Shown: positions 45,358-55,180, counted from the first letter of the stretch. The stretch is DNA of 64,000 nucleotides from Paenibacillus sp. FSL H8-0048 (GCF_038002825.1 NZ_JBBODF010000002.1:1-64000); one strand, 5' to 3'. Notes: generated by a model not told the origin, from the sequence alone. Numbers and translations: made by a program.

Positions 45358-45514
45358 CCAGCTAACCTCCGTGATTCGTCTCTTGACCATTATAGCAAGC
45401 AGCTGAGCGGGATAGGGCGCTGCCATTGTTTTTCCACATTGCTGACCCTCTCCTGCCACAGAAGCCCGCTATAGTGAGAGCTGTAAGACAAACCACCTGA
45501 AGGAGTGTTCGTAC

Positions 45515-46189
45515 ATGAATCGTCTAATCGTGAAAAGGATGGCTCTATCCACCCTGCTGCTGTCCAGTATCGCCACCCCGGTCTTCGCGGATACGGGAAT
45601 CGCTTCGCCCCCGGTACAGGGGCCCACTGCCACCATAAGCACAGCCGCCGCATCCACAACTGGCAGTAAGCTGCTCCCCTTGCTTGAACCGCAGGTTCTG
45701 GCGCTGGTGAACAGCTATGCCCCGGAAACAGCCCAGGACTGGGGGGATACGCTCAGCCGCTACCATGCATTAACCAGCACCAAAGCGCTTAGCGTGGATA
45801 TCACCACGTCAATGTCTGCCGCCGCTCCATGGACAGAAAAAACCGGCATGATGGATGTGCAATTGGCCGTGCCTGGAACGTTAACAGACGAGGACCCTTT
45901 TCCTCTTGCCACTGTGTCGGAATACGGGTCAACCGGGGGCCACGTTGAGGCAGTCCTATCTGCCTCAGAAGTTGCAAACCTCACACTAACGAAACCTGAC
46001 TCTCTGGAATCCGGGAAGCTTACGAATGTGGTAACCTTACATGCGGCGTATATTGACGGCTTCTTTAAAGCACAAACTACACTGGCAGAGGCTGCACAAG
46101 CCACAGATGCAGCAGCCATTAAGCAGGCACTGTCCGAACTGCTAAGACAGTATAAGGACTTTAACCACAAGCTGGAAAAAGCGAAATAA
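45515..46189 (+). CDS. Secreted protein of unknown function
   Basis: A 224-residue exported protein. The signal peptide LSTLLLSSIATPVFA has a clean AxA-like cleavage site before DTGIASP. The mature part is Thr/Ala-rich and largely helical toward the end (VALNSYAPETAQDWGDTL, QATDAAAIKQALSELLRQY), with no Cys and no motif I know. It is divergent from the two-component system with 158 bases between starts, a frequent arrangement for a regulated target or accessory sensor. RBS AAGGAGTG. A terminator follows. Confidence 0.8.
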   Translation: MNRLIVKRMALSTLLLSSIATPVFADTGIASPPVQGPTATISTAAASTTGSKLLPLLEPQVLALVNSYAPETAQDWGDTLSRYHALTSTKALSVDITTSMSAAAPWTEKTGMMDVQLAVPGTLTDEDPFPLATVSEYGSTGGHVEAVLSASEVANLTLTKPDSLESGKLTNVVTLHAAYIDGFFKAQTTLAEAAQATDAAAIKQALSELLRQYKDFNHKLEKAK

Positions 46190-46215
46190 ATCACTGACAC
46201 CACCTTGAAATCAAT

Positions 46216-46256
46216 AAAAGCAGACCAAGGAATTCCTCCCTGGCCTGCTTTTTCTT
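46216..46256 (+). terminator. Terminator of the secreted protein gene
   Basis: AAAAGCAG pairs with CTGCTTTT, with a partial inner stem (ccaagg/ccctgg), and T-rich sequence follows. It lies 27 bases past the stop at 46189. Confidence 0.75.
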
Positions 46257-46283
46257 TTCGGATCATTAATATAGCGTAGCCGC

Positions 46284-46925
46284 CTACCGGCGCGGATACA
46301 TCTGATAAGGGTAGAATGCCGCCGCAGGCTGTTGGGCAGCATAGGCGGGCATACTTTTGGCGGGCGGGCCCATATTCATTTCTCCGGCAGTCCCTGCTAC
46401 GGCGCAGCCCGGAGGGGGTCCTAGTATAATCGATTCCTTAAGCGGAGCCACGGCCATGGCGTACTCCTCTTCATTAATACAATAAGCACGCTGGATGACC
46501 TCTGCGGGAACCGCCCGCAGGAAGTCTGAACCATACACAATATCCGGTGTCGGCGCATCGAAGACCGCCAGGAAATGGGCTTGTTCGCTCTCGGCCAGAA
46601 TCCAGTGGAACCAGCCCTTCGGGAAGACAGCAATTTGTCCGGCCTTCAGATGATAGGTCATCAGCTTCTGGGTGAACGGATCGAACACGGAAGCAATTAG
46701 CTCCCCGCTAATCACGAAGATCATCTCCGTCACATTCGTGTGCCAGTGCGGCTGGACGATGAAGCCTCTGCTCATATGGGCATTGAAGAACCCGTTGCGT
46801 ATTGCCGGAAGCTGTTCGCCAAAAAGCTGCGTAATATAATTGTTCGCATCCCGCTTATAATTAAGCACCTGGTTAGAATCGGCGGCAAGCTTCAGGTCCG
46901 GTGCCTGCAATACTGGATCTAGCAT
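46284..46925 (-). CDS. Cupin-domain protein
   Basis: A 213-residue single cupin. The metal motif 1 is IVQPHWHTNVTEMIFVISGE (H-x-H...E), and motif 2 is KGWFHWILAESEQAHFLAV (His). The likely role is a Mn- or Fe-dependent oxidase, decarboxylase or isomerase of small acids, as in the oxalate decarboxylase-like cupins. The C-terminal 45 residues are Pro/Ala-rich (GPPPGCAVAGTAGEMNMGP) and probably unstructured. RBS GAGGAGGAAC. Confidence 0.87.
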   Translation of the reverse strand: MLDPVLQAPDLKLAADSNQVLNYKRDANNYITQLFGEQLPAIRNGFFNAHMSRGFIVQPHWHTNVTEMIFVISGELIASVFDPFTQKLMTYHLKAGQIAVFPKGWFHWILAESEQAHFLAVFDAPTPDIVYGSDFLRAVPAEVIQRAYCINEEEYAMAVAPLKESIILGPPPGCAVAGTAGEMNMGPPAKSMPAYAAQQPAAAFYPYQMYPRR

Positions 46926-47030
46926 GATTAGTTCCTCCTCAGACTGGATTGTGGCCTTAATTTACACTGGGCATTCGTCCAGATACTGTATGCGGGAGAG
47001 GAACTCTTTGACACTAGAGACGGGTGCGGA

Positions 47031-47897
47031 CTAAATCAGACGGGCGATACTCTCAATCTCCACGGCGGAAGCTGCGAGCTGCTGCATCGAGGCGGTAATC
47101 TCCTCTGTGGCTGCAGCCTGACGTTCGCTTTGCGCCAGACAATCTGTAAGCACCGCATCCATCTGGTTAATCTTCTGTTTGATCATCTGCAGAATGCCGG
47201 CAATATCCTTCGCCGATGAAGCACTGGACACTGACATTTTGCGGATCTCCTGGGCCACGATACCGAAGCCCCGTCCATGCTCAGCGGCATGCGCCGCTTC
47301 AATCGCTGCATTGAGTCCGAGCAGGTTGGAATTATCTGCCACCTTGCGGATGAAATCGAGAATCTCGTCCGTCTGCTGCAGATCCTCAACCACCTTCTGT
47401 CCCAGCTCCTTCAGATCCCCTACTGTATTCGCCAGATCCGAGGCCGTTCCCGCAATCTCTACCGAAGTCGAGCTGATCTCGTCAGAGGTCACTGCCAGCG
47501 CATTGGCTGCATCGCTAAGCGTTACCTGATTACTGAGGCTGATTCCGATCGTGAACACTCCTGCCACAACCCCGTTCCGGTCCCGGATAGGCATCGATGA
47601 AGATTTAAAGGGAATTCCGTAGATCTCTCTTGGAATCGTAGCACTGACTTCTTCCCCGCTCTCCAGAGCAGCCCGGATTCCCCCGCTGGGCGGTACCGGA
47701 GAACCCAGCTCAATCTTGGCTTTCAATTCCTTCCCCTGCAGATAATAAATGAACTTGTCCCGATCTGCCAGAGCAAACATTACATCCAGGGGGAAAAGCC
47801 GCTGCACCAGCGGCAAAGAAACTTCAAGCGCCTTCCGCAGCTGGTCCATTTCTGATTCCTGTTCGGATTCGTGTTCTAATTCATGTTCGGTATTCAT
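47031..47897 (-). CDS. Soluble methyl-accepting chemotaxis-like protein
   Basis: A 288-residue receptor with no transmembrane segment. Residues 1-125 form a cytoplasmic sensor (SLPLVQRLFPLDVMFALADR, IYGIPFKSSSMPIRDRNG), and 130-288 form a short signalling coiled coil with hairpin tip NSNLLGLNAAIEAAHAAEHG. This is the layout of YfmS-like soluble receptors, which may sense internal signals. The start ATG has GGGAG upstream and lies 56 bases after the stop of the giant kinase gene, on the same strand, so it may be its third operon member. Confidence 0.88.
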   Translation of the reverse strand: MNTEHELEHESEQESEMDQLRKALEVSLPLVQRLFPLDVMFALADRDKFIYYLQGKELKAKIELGSPVPPSGGIRAALESGEEVSATIPREIYGIPFKSSSMPIRDRNGVVAGVFTIGISLSNQVTLSDAANALAVTSDEISSTSVEIAGTASDLANTVGDLKELGQKVVEDLQQTDEILDFIRKVADNSNLLGLNAAIEAAHAAEHGRGFGIVAQEIRKMSVSSASSAKDIAGILQMIKQKINQMDAVLTDCLAQSERQAAATEEITASMQQLAASAVEIESIARLI

Positions 47898-47953
47898 TGC
47901 TTCAACAACTCCCTAATCCTATTTATTTATGTACCTCTCTTATCGCCCGAATC

Positions 47954-50900
47954 CTATTGTTCGAACAACGTGACACAGTTGCGGCCTGCCGCCTTGGACT
48001 GATACAGTGCATCGTCACCCAGCTTGTAGATATCCTCCTCTCGCAGACCATCCACAAGTACGGCGGCTACGCCAATAGAGACGGTAATCCTTCCGTATTC
48101 CGGACTTAGATCATGCTGTATCCCCAGCTCCGCAATGCTTCGTCTGATCAATTCAGCGAACACACGGGACTCTGGCGGAGTCAGTCCGGCGGTCACAATC
48201 CCGAATTCCTCGCCGCCCAGCCGGAACGCGGTTCCATTCGCCTGTTCAGCCAGTTCTTTTAGAACACCGCCTATTCTGCGCAGTACCGTATCGCCTTCAT
48301 AATGCCCGTAGGTATCATTGAATTTTTTGAAATAATCAATATCCAGCATCAAGTAGGTTAAATACCGTTTGCCGGCAGCAGCCTTATCCACCTCATCCAG
48401 GAACAGCTTATTGAAGTATCTACGGTTGTAGAGCCCGGTTAATTCATCGGTGATGGAGATCCGTTCAATTAGCCCGATATACTTGCTCAGCTCTCCGTTG
48501 TTGAATTCCAGCTCCTTCGTCCGCTCGGCCACCAGTTCCTCCAGATGCTCCTTATGGCGGCGTAGCTCCTCTTCCGCCTTCTTACGCTCGGTGATATCCT
48601 TAATCGTTCCCTGAATCGCCGGCTTATCCTGATACATAATTCTGACGACCTTGTGAATAGCGATGACTTCAAGGGACTTATCCTTATGCAAAAGCCTTGT
48701 CTCATACTCTTCCGGTGCCTGCTTGCCCTCGACCCTTCTGGCATAATAATGCATCACCTTCTCCCGCTCCGGAGGGGTAATGAAATTCCCGAAGGGCTGC
48801 TCCAGCATCTCGCCCGGCTGATAGCCGAGCATCTGCTCCAGAGCCTCATTAACATAGACACACCGCATATCCTGGACCACGAATACCCCGTCCTGCAGGT
48901 TGTTGACCAGTTGGCGGTATTTCTCCTCAGAACGCTCAAGCTCATTATACAGACTGGCATTCTCAAGCGAGAAGACCATCTCTCTGGACAGCAGATTGAT
49001 AATCTTCATCCGTTCCTCGGTAAATACGCCGGTCACCAGATTATTCTCCAGATAGATGATGGCAATCGTCTTATTCTGGTTAATCAGCGGCATGCAGACC
49101 ACCGATTTCGGCTGCTGCCTCACAATATAAGGATCATTCACGAACGGAGTCTCGGAATAGGCATCATTGTAGATCAGGCTCTCCCGGCTCTCCTCCACCG
49201 CTCTGATGATCGCAGCAGGCAGATTGTCCAGCTGCTGCGACTCATGAATGGCCACGGAGATCCGGTCCGTGTCCGCTTTATATTCCCCTTCGACCAACAG
49301 GTTGGCCTTGGAGGTCATCAGGATGCAGCCCCGCTGCGCTCCGGCATTCTTGATCACGATCTGCATCAGCGCTTCCAGCAGGTGGTTCAGCTCAATCTCT
49401 TTGGAGATGGCCTGCGAAGCCAGAATGATGGAATTGAGGTCGATGCTCGCCGTATAGTCCGTCACCGTCCTGCCGTGCATGAACTCTTTGGTGCTGATTT
49501 TCTGGACCAGAGCGGGATAACGCTCCTTGATGAACGCGATCTTCTCCTTGGCGCCCCAGACCGAATAATAATATTCGGATTGTCTGAGCAGATAGGCGGT
49601 AAACTCATTGAAGCCCTTGTCCATATAGTACCGGGCCGCCAGCTCGTTGCTGAGTGCCTTATAGCGGATGAAGCTGCCCTGCTCGCTGGCCTCAATCGCC
49701 AGATCATAATAATAGCCTGCGCGAGTGCTGTTCCCGGAGATCCGGGCCCATTCGGCCCGCATCAGATATTCATGCTGGCGGAAGGTTCCCGGTGCATTGC
49801 TGGCCCATTTGCTTACCCGGCCGAGCTCCTTGCGCATTTTGGATCTTGCCTTCCGCTTGCCGCCTACCCCCAAACCCTTGTAAGCATAAGCCAGATTCAG
49901 GAACGTGTACAGCGCGAACTCCTCCATAAAAGCCGATCCGGCCAGCGTCCCGATGATCGGATAAGCACGCTCGATATACTCCAGCGCTTCATCATGCTTT
50001 TCATAGAGAAACAGCAGCTTCATCTTATAGATATAATAGATAGCAATTCCCGAGTAATACCTCGCTTCCTGCAATTCGTGCAGATAGACCTCTTCGCTGA
50101 AGGCTTCATTGTTAAATGAGGTACGCTCCGGCAGCTCTCCGGCAAGGCTGAGATAATACTGGCGGGCCAGCTGTGCGGTGGCAAGTGACTCCTTATATTT
50201 CGTATTCTCAATCATAGAGATCGTACGGGCACTTTCCTGAAGCAAGGCCGGGATGTCCATCGACGGATTCCAGAGATTCACATAGAAGGCAGAATGGGCT
50301 AGGTAGAGCAGATCCCCTGTCCTCAGACTGGCTTCAATCGAGGTGCCGAACCAGTCCTGGAGCGTATCCCAGGGCTCGGTCCAGGCGTGGCTGAACAGTG
50401 TGTACAGAACATGCGCCGCGCCTTTCCACTGCAGATCATTGAATTTGTCATTAATTCTGATCCCGAGACGTCCATAAGCGAAGGCCCCCCGGGTATCCCC
50501 GAAGCCGGACAACAGCATGGCATAGCCGATAAAAGCAAGTGCCGACTCCGGCGAGTTGCCGTATTTCAGCGTCAGCCCTACCTTCTTCAGCACCACCAGC
50601 CCGAACAGCGAGGTCTCCCCCGAGATAAACGCCGGCGGTATAAAGTTAACCAGCAGCCGCATCACCAGCTTCATCTCCGGGTCCTGCATCTCCGGCAGTG
50701 CAAAAATCGTCTCCGGTGTTCTCGCCCGCAGCGCGTTCTTAACGGCCAGCAGTTCCTTAAGGACTGCTGGCATCCCAACCTTGGCCGGAATCTTGATTCC
50801 GAGCGCCTTCAGCCCCCGTCTCCCCGAAGCAATAGACTCGGGCATCATACCGAGGTACATATAATGATTGGTCTGCATCTCGTAGATTTCCGCAATAGCC

Positions 50901-53377
50901 ATCCGCTCCGTAGTCTGCTCAAGCAGTATACGGCAAGCCTGATCCCCCTGATCGATATGATGGGTGAGGTAGCTGCATTCCGCATACAGCCTGTAGATCT
51001 CCGCCGCCTGCCCCGGGTCTGTGCTCCAGATCTGCTCCGTGAGTAGCTCCATTGCCGCTTCCAGCAGCAGGAAGGCTGAATCATACCCGTAGCCTGCTTT
51101 GGCCTTATAAGCTGCCCGCAGATTCAGAGCGACGATCTCACGTGCCTCCGAGCTGTCGGTGATTAACTCCAGTCCCTGATTGATATGGGTGGCGATATCG
51201 ACCAGCTTGTCCTCGGCCTCCTCCGCTCCGAGGTTCCGCAGCAGGAGCCGGCCGATGCTAAAATGAAGCCTCTTCCTGCGTTCAGGATCAAGCAGCTGAT
51301 AGAAGGCCTGCTGAATCCGGTCATGGGCGAATTTCAGCCGGATGCCCACCTGGGCAGCCTCGCGGCCGGATTCAGCAAGTGTAGCCGAGAATATGGCGTA
51401 CTTATGGTCGGCAGGGACGATGTATTCTTCCTGGACCGCCCGGGTAACCGCCGCAGCAATCACCTCCGGCGCTTCTTCTCCGATCAGCGTCAGCATCCCG
51501 TAATCGAACACACTGCCGGCCGCTGAGCTTAGCATCAGGATATGCCGTACCTCCTTCGGCAGATGCTGCAGCTGTCCAACCAGGAAATCGACCACACTGT
51601 CATGGACCGGCAGCGCCTCCAGTTCCTCCAGGCTCCAGCTCCATTCCCCGCTTCGCTTATCGAAATAGATAATCCCGCGCCGATGAAGATCCTTCAGCAT
51701 TTCCGTCAGGAAAAAAGAATTCCCCTTGGACCGCTTATATAACCGTCCGGTGATTTCTTCAACGCGTTCCATGCTGCTATATAGTGTGTCTGCCACAAGG
51801 CTTTGTACATCTGTCTCTTGCAGCGGCTGAAGATGAATACGTCCAACCTCACGGCTCTTGCCGATCTTGGCCATGGCGGCGAACAAGGGATGACCTTCAT
51901 GGATCTCATTCTGCCGGAAGGAGCAGATCACAAGCATCCGCTGCAGATGATTATCCAGCACCAGCTTCTCCACCAATTGCAGGCTGGAATAATCCGCCCA
52001 CTGGATATCATCCAGGAAGAGGACCAGCGGCCGGTCCGGATGCGTCACCCCCTGCACGAACTTGGCAAAGCTCAGGAAGAACCGGTTCGTCTCCTCAGCC
52101 GGACTCAGCGGCTCCGGCTCCGGCTGGTTACCCATCCATGCGGCCAGCTCAGGGATCAATCCTGTAATCACCCCGCCGTTCCCGCCAAGCAACCGGGTCA
52201 GCGAGCGGCTGATCTCACGCTTATACTCCTCATCGGGGCTCGCCAGGAGCTGGCCGACCAGCCTGCGGAAGGCCTGAATGAGCGCACTGTACGGAATGTT
52301 CTTGTTGTACTGGTCGAACTTCCCTTCCGCGAACAGCCCCTTCTCCCGGCTGATCGTCCGGTGCAGCTCATGGACCAGTGCTGTTTTGCCTGCACCTGCA
52401 TCACCGGAGACCAGCATGACCTGTGAACTCCCGCTCACGCTGCTGCGGAAGGCCGCTTCCAGAGAGGACAGCTCCTCCTGTCTGCCCACTATCTTTTGCG
52501 GAATGCGGAAGGTGTTCAGGAGGTCCTCCATTCCAATAATGAAATCCCCCTGCCCGGCCAGGCATTTCTTCAGATCGGCCTTGATGCCGTGAGCGCTGCG
52601 GTACCGGTCTTCCGAAGACTTCTCCATCAGCTTCATTATGACGGCCGATAAGCTCCTGCTAACCCTGCCATTGGTTGCATGATAAGGGGAGACCGCTTCC
52701 TTCGCAATGATGGAATAGATCTGCTCCAGCATCTCTGACGATGGATACGGCATAAGGCCGGTCATCATCTCGTACAGGACCACACCCAGTGAATAGTAGT
52801 CGCTCCGGTAATCAATATTCCGGTTCATCCGGCCGGTCTGTTCGGGTGAGATATACGGCAGACTGCCCTCCAGCACGCCGCTGTTCTGGAAATCCCGCCT
52901 CTCCTTGGACAGCTTCACCGCAAGGTCGAAATCAATCACCTGCACAATATCCCGCTCCCGGTTCCAGATGATATTCGACGGCTTGATATCCTTGTGGATC
53001 ACGTTCTGCTCATGAATGGAGCCCAGAATATCCGCAACCTTGACCGCCAGCTTCAGTAAGGCCTCCTCCTCCGGCTGCTCTTCCGCCAGAATCCGCTTCA
53101 GCGAACGTCCGGCTATATCCTCAAGGACCATGACGTACAGGCCGTTCTGCTCTTCAAGCCTCAGGGGACGGATAACCCCTTCGGTGCTGGCGCTAAGCTC
53201 TGTGAGCAGCTTAAATTCCTGCTTGAAGCGCATCACCGCTTCGGTGCCGGCAAACTCCGATTTTAACACCTTGAGAATGACCGTTTCGGCAGAGGTAGCC
53301 TCGGTGCACCGGTACACGGCTTTTATAGGATTATCTGAAATGGTCTCCAGGACCTGATAATGGTCATTAGCAATCAT
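47954..53377 (-). CDS. Ser/Thr kinase-AAA ATPase-GAF-PAS-GGDEF multidomain signalling protein
   Basis: An 1807-residue cytoplasmic protein. An N-terminal kinase domain (1-275) has HKDIKPSNIIWN (HxD, 128-137), DFD instead of DFG (149-151), and a degenerate Gly loop. An AAA/NACHT-like ATPase follows (Walker A GDAGAGKT near 325, Walker B LVLFLDDIQWAD near 455), then a long helical TPR-like region (about 700-1280), GAF (about 1315-1475), PAS (about 1495-1610, ending in a coiled coil) and a C-terminal GGDEF domain with the active site GGEEF near 1720. The RxxD inhibitory site is not apparent. Relatives of this layout end in a histidine kinase; here c-di-GMP synthesis replaces it. RBS AAAGGTGGAG. 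Confidence 0.93.
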   Translation of the reverse strand: MIANDHYQVLETISDNPIKAVYRCTEATSAETVILKVLKSEFAGTEAVMRFKQEFKLLTELSASTEGVIRPLRLEEQNGLYVMVLEDIAGRSLKRILAEEQPEEEALLKLAVKVADILGSIHEQNVIHKDIKPSNIIWNRERDIVQVIDFDLAVKLSKERRDFQNSGVLEGSLPYISPEQTGRMNRNIDYRSDYYSLGVVLYEMMTGLMPYPSSEMLEQIYSIIAKEAVSPYHATNGRVSRSLSAVIMKLMEKSSEDRYRSAHGIKADLKKCLAGQGDFIIGMEDLLNTFRIPQKIVGRQEELSSLEAAFRSSVSGSSQVMLVSGDAGAGKTALVHELHRTISREKGLFAEGKFDQYNKNIPYSALIQAFRRLVGQLLASPDEEYKREISRSLTRLLGGNGGVITGLIPELAAWMGNQPEPEPLSPAEETNRFFLSFAKFVQGVTHPDRPLVLFLDDIQWADYSSLQLVEKLVLDNHLQRMLVICSFRQNEIHEGHPLFAAMAKIGKSREVGRIHLQPLQETDVQSLVADTLYSSMERVEEITGRLYKRSKGNSFFLTEMLKDLHRRGIIYFDKRSGEWSWSLEELEALPVHDSVVDFLVGQLQHLPKEVRHILMLSSAAGSVFDYGMLTLIGEEAPEVIAAAVTRAVQEEYIVPADHKYAIFSATLAESGREAAQVGIRLKFAHDRIQQAFYQLLDPERRKRLHFSIGRLLLRNLGAEEAEDKLVDIATHINQGLELITDSSEAREIVALNLRAAYKAKAGYGYDSAFLLLEAAMELLTEQIWSTDPGQAAEIYRLYAECSYLTHHIDQGDQACRILLEQTTERMAIAEIYEMQTNHYMYLGMMPESIASGRRGLKALGIKIPAKVGMPAVLKELLAVKNALRARTPETIFALPEMQDPEMKLVMRLLVNFIPPAFISGETSLFGLVVLKKVGLTLKYGNSPESALAFIGYAMLLSGFGDTRGAFAYGRLGIRINDKFNDLQWKGAAHVLYTLFSHAWTEPWDTLQDWFGTSIEASLRTGDLLYLAHSAFYVNLWNPSMDIPALLQESARTISMIENTKYKESLATAQLARQYYLSLAGELPERTSFNNEAFSEEVYLHELQEARYYSGIAIYYIYKMKLLFLYEKHDEALEYIERAYPIIGTLAGSAFMEEFALYTFLNLAYAYKGLGVGGKRKARSKMRKELGRVSKWASNAPGTFRQHEYLMRAEWARISGNSTRAGYYYDLAIEASEQGSFIRYKALSNELAARYYMDKGFNEFTAYLLRQSEYYYSVWGAKEKIAFIKERYPALVQKISTKEFMHGRTVTDYTASIDLNSIILASQAISKEIELNHLLEALMQIVIKNAGAQRGCILMTSKANLLVEGEYKADTDRISVAIHESQQLDNLPAAIIRAVEESRESLIYNDAYSETPFVNDPYIVRQQPKSVVCMPLINQNKTIAIIYLENNLVTGVFTEERMKIINLLSREMVFSLENASLYNELERSEEKYRQLVNNLQDGVFVVQDMRCVYVNEALEQMLGYQPGEMLEQPFGNFITPPEREKVMHYYARRVEGKQAPEEYETRLLHKDKSLEVIAIHKVVRIMYQDKPAIQGTIKDITERKKAEEELRRHKEHLEELVAERTKELEFNNGELSKYIGLIERISITDELTGLYNRRYFNKLFLDEVDKAAAGKRYLTYLMLDIDYFKKFNDTYGHYEGDTVLRRIGGVLKELAEQANGTAFRLGGEEFGIVTAGLTPPESRVFAELIRRSIAELGIQHDLSPEYGRITVSIGVAAVLVDGLREEDIYKLGDDALYQSKAAGRNCVTLFEQ

Positions 53378-53389
53378 TGTACTCCACCT

Positions 53390-54556
53390 TTAGCCTTGTT
53401 CTCCCGTAACCTCAATATCGGCATCGAATTTAAATACATAGGCAGCAATCAGCCAGATAATCCAGCAGTTCAGCCCGAAGAACAGATAACCGAAATAGCC
53501 CAGAACCGGCATCTCGGAGAAAATATGGAATTTATCCAGATAAGGCACTGAGTATTTCCAGTAATTCGGATTGGTAGGGGCATCGTCATGGAACCACTCA
53601 CTGCCGAAGTTCCAGAACTCCCAGAAGAAGCCGTTGAACACCGTAGCCAGCCCCACCAGAATGACCTTGGACCAGTCTCCGTTCTTCACCGGGGTGAAGG
53701 GAGTCCAGTAACCGGCAAGCGCCATCGCTGCGGACAGCATCGGAACCAGCGCAACCCACAGCACCCAGAACAGCAGGTACGGATAATAGCCCATGCCGAA
53801 GGCCAGGATCAGCCCGAGAATATAATAGATGATCAGCCATGAGCGTGATACGTTTAGCTTAGGCCCATGACTATAACGGTTGCGGAACAGACGGAAGGTC
53901 TTGAGGAGTAAGTACCATTCGAAGATAGCCGGAAGAACGGTGGTGTAGGATAAGGAGAACCAGAACACATTGCCGAAGTTAGAGAACACTTCATTATTAG
54001 GATAATACCAATTCTCCAGCACGAAGAAATTCAGGTATTCAAAAGCAAACCAGCTGAAGCAGGACACCACCGCGAGCAGCTGCATCACACGGGGCTTGCG
54101 CGAGATGATTGAGGCTCCGTGATTTCTCCGGTAGACCAGCCCGTCCAGAATCAGAATAAAGGACCACCAGAGAGGAACAAACGTGTAATGCTCCAGCGAG
54201 ATAAACAGCTTCACCCGGGCCCACATCAGGAACCAGCTAAGTGCAAGCACCGGCAGGCTCCACCAGAACCAGACAGGAAAAGGGGTGGACGCCTCCAACT
54301 TTCGGGGTGCCTCCTCTGTCTTCTTGAAGCCGAACCAGCCGGGGAATACCAGGACCAGTGTGATAATCAGGGCCACGACGCAGGCAAGAAAGAAATACAG
54401 CAGGCTGAATCCGGGGTCTGCTTCGACCTTCTGGGCCGGGAAATCCCCGTACCCCGGAGGCATCCCCTTCCATTTCGCCAGACTTCCAAGTAACGGGAGC
54501 AGAAAGATCAGTCCGAAGGTAACGATCAAGAATACTGTCTTTTTCCATGTTTTCAT
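53390..54556 (-). CDS. Multi-spanning membrane protein of unknown function
   Basis: A 388-residue protein with about nine or ten hydrophobic helices (for example FLIVTFGLIFLLPLLGSL, LLYFFLACVVALIITLVL, WFWWSLPVLALSWFLM, IIYYILGLILAFGMGYYP, and LGYFGYLFFGLNCWIIW). It is very rich in Trp, Phe and Tyr, and conserved-looking loops include GNVFWFSLSYT and GFFWEFWNFGSEWFHDD. I do not recognise a family. The giant kinase gene starts 12 bases after its stop, so the two are almost certainly co-transcribed; it could serve as the membrane sensor for the kinase. The ribosome site is weak (GGGG). Confidence 0.82.
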   Translation of the reverse strand: MKTWKKTVFLIVTFGLIFLLPLLGSLAKWKGMPPGYGDFPAQKVEADPGFSLLYFFLACVVALIITLVLVFPGWFGFKKTEEAPRKLEASTPFPVWFWWSLPVLALSWFLMWARVKLFISLEHYTFVPLWWSFILILDGLVYRRNHGASIISRKPRVMQLLAVVSCFSWFAFEYLNFFVLENWYYPNNEVFSNFGNVFWFSLSYTTVLPAIFEWYLLLKTFRLFRNRYSHGPKLNVSRSWLIIYYILGLILAFGMGYYPYLLFWVLWVALVPMLSAAMALAGYWTPFTPVKNGDWSKVILVGLATVFNGFFWEFWNFGSEWFHDDAPTNPNYWKYSVPYLDKFHIFSEMPVLGYFGYLFFGLNCWIIWLIAAYVFKFDADIEVTGEQG

Positions 54557-54654
54557 TGCGCAAAACCCCGCTTATGTATGTAGTTGAAAGTCGAATTTTG
54601 TTGATAATCGCTAATATTCGATAAGACTCCAGTTTATTCCTGCTGGCCGCACAC

Positions 54655-54698
54655 AAAAAAATGCCCCACCGTCCACTTCCCGGACGTATGGGGCATTT
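54655..54698 (-). terminator. Terminator after the GNAT gene at 54719
   Basis: On the minus strand AAATGCCCCA pairs with TGGGGCATTT around a 20-base loop containing a smaller GTCC/GGAC pairing, followed by a run of T. It starts 21 bases past the gene. Confidence 0.8.
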
Positions 54699-54718
54699 GT
54701 ACGGGGCAACAGAACCCA

Positions 54719-55180
54719 TTATCCCTTCAAATCCAGCTTCATGCTCAATGAACGTATCCCGTGTTCCTCTTCCTCTTCACCAAGCGATACGAATCCCTGA
54801 GAGGCATAGAAGCCAGTAGAATTCGGGGAAGAGTTCACCGTGATCTGCGTGCTCCCTCCCGCTCTCATCCGGTCAACCGCATGCCGCAGCAGCGTCTTGC
54901 CGATTCCGGTTCCCTTATAGGCATTCTTCACGAACAGCAAAGAGATATGCTGATGATTGCGCAGCTCTATGATCCCTGTAACCTCTTGCCCGCTAAGCGC
55001 GATATAGATCTCATGATCCTCCTGCATCCGCCTGACAATGGCGGCAAGCTCAATATACCTGTAGAATTCAATAACACCCTGCGCCGAATAATTGGCGGCA
55101 ATATGTATATCAAACGCCTCCCGGATCAAGGGAGTGATCAGCTTCTCCTCACCCGGCAGCAACTGTCTGATCCCTGTCAT
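54719..55180 (-). CDS. GNAT-family acetyltransferase
   Basis: A 153-residue acetyltransferase of compact GNAT size. The acetyl-CoA loop reads VKNAYKGTGIGKTLLRHAVD (Q/K-x-x-G-x-G/A near 95-110). The preceding strand is QHISLLFV, and NSSPNSTGFYASQGFVSLG completes the fold. RBS AAAGGAG. It is divergent from the VOC-family gene at 55391. Substrate unknown. Confidence 0.88.
   Translation of the reverse strand: MTGIRQLLPGEEKLITPLIREAFDIHIAANYSAQGVIEFYRYIELAAIVRRMQEDHEIYIALSGQEVTGIIELRNHQHISLLFVKNAYKGTGIGKTLLRHAVDRMRAGGSTQITVNSSPNSTGFYASQGFVSLGEEEEEHGIRSLSMKLDLKG

Noticed and set aside
48653..50119. 488-codon open frame on the plus strand
   Set aside because: Antisense to the giant kinase/GGDEF gene.
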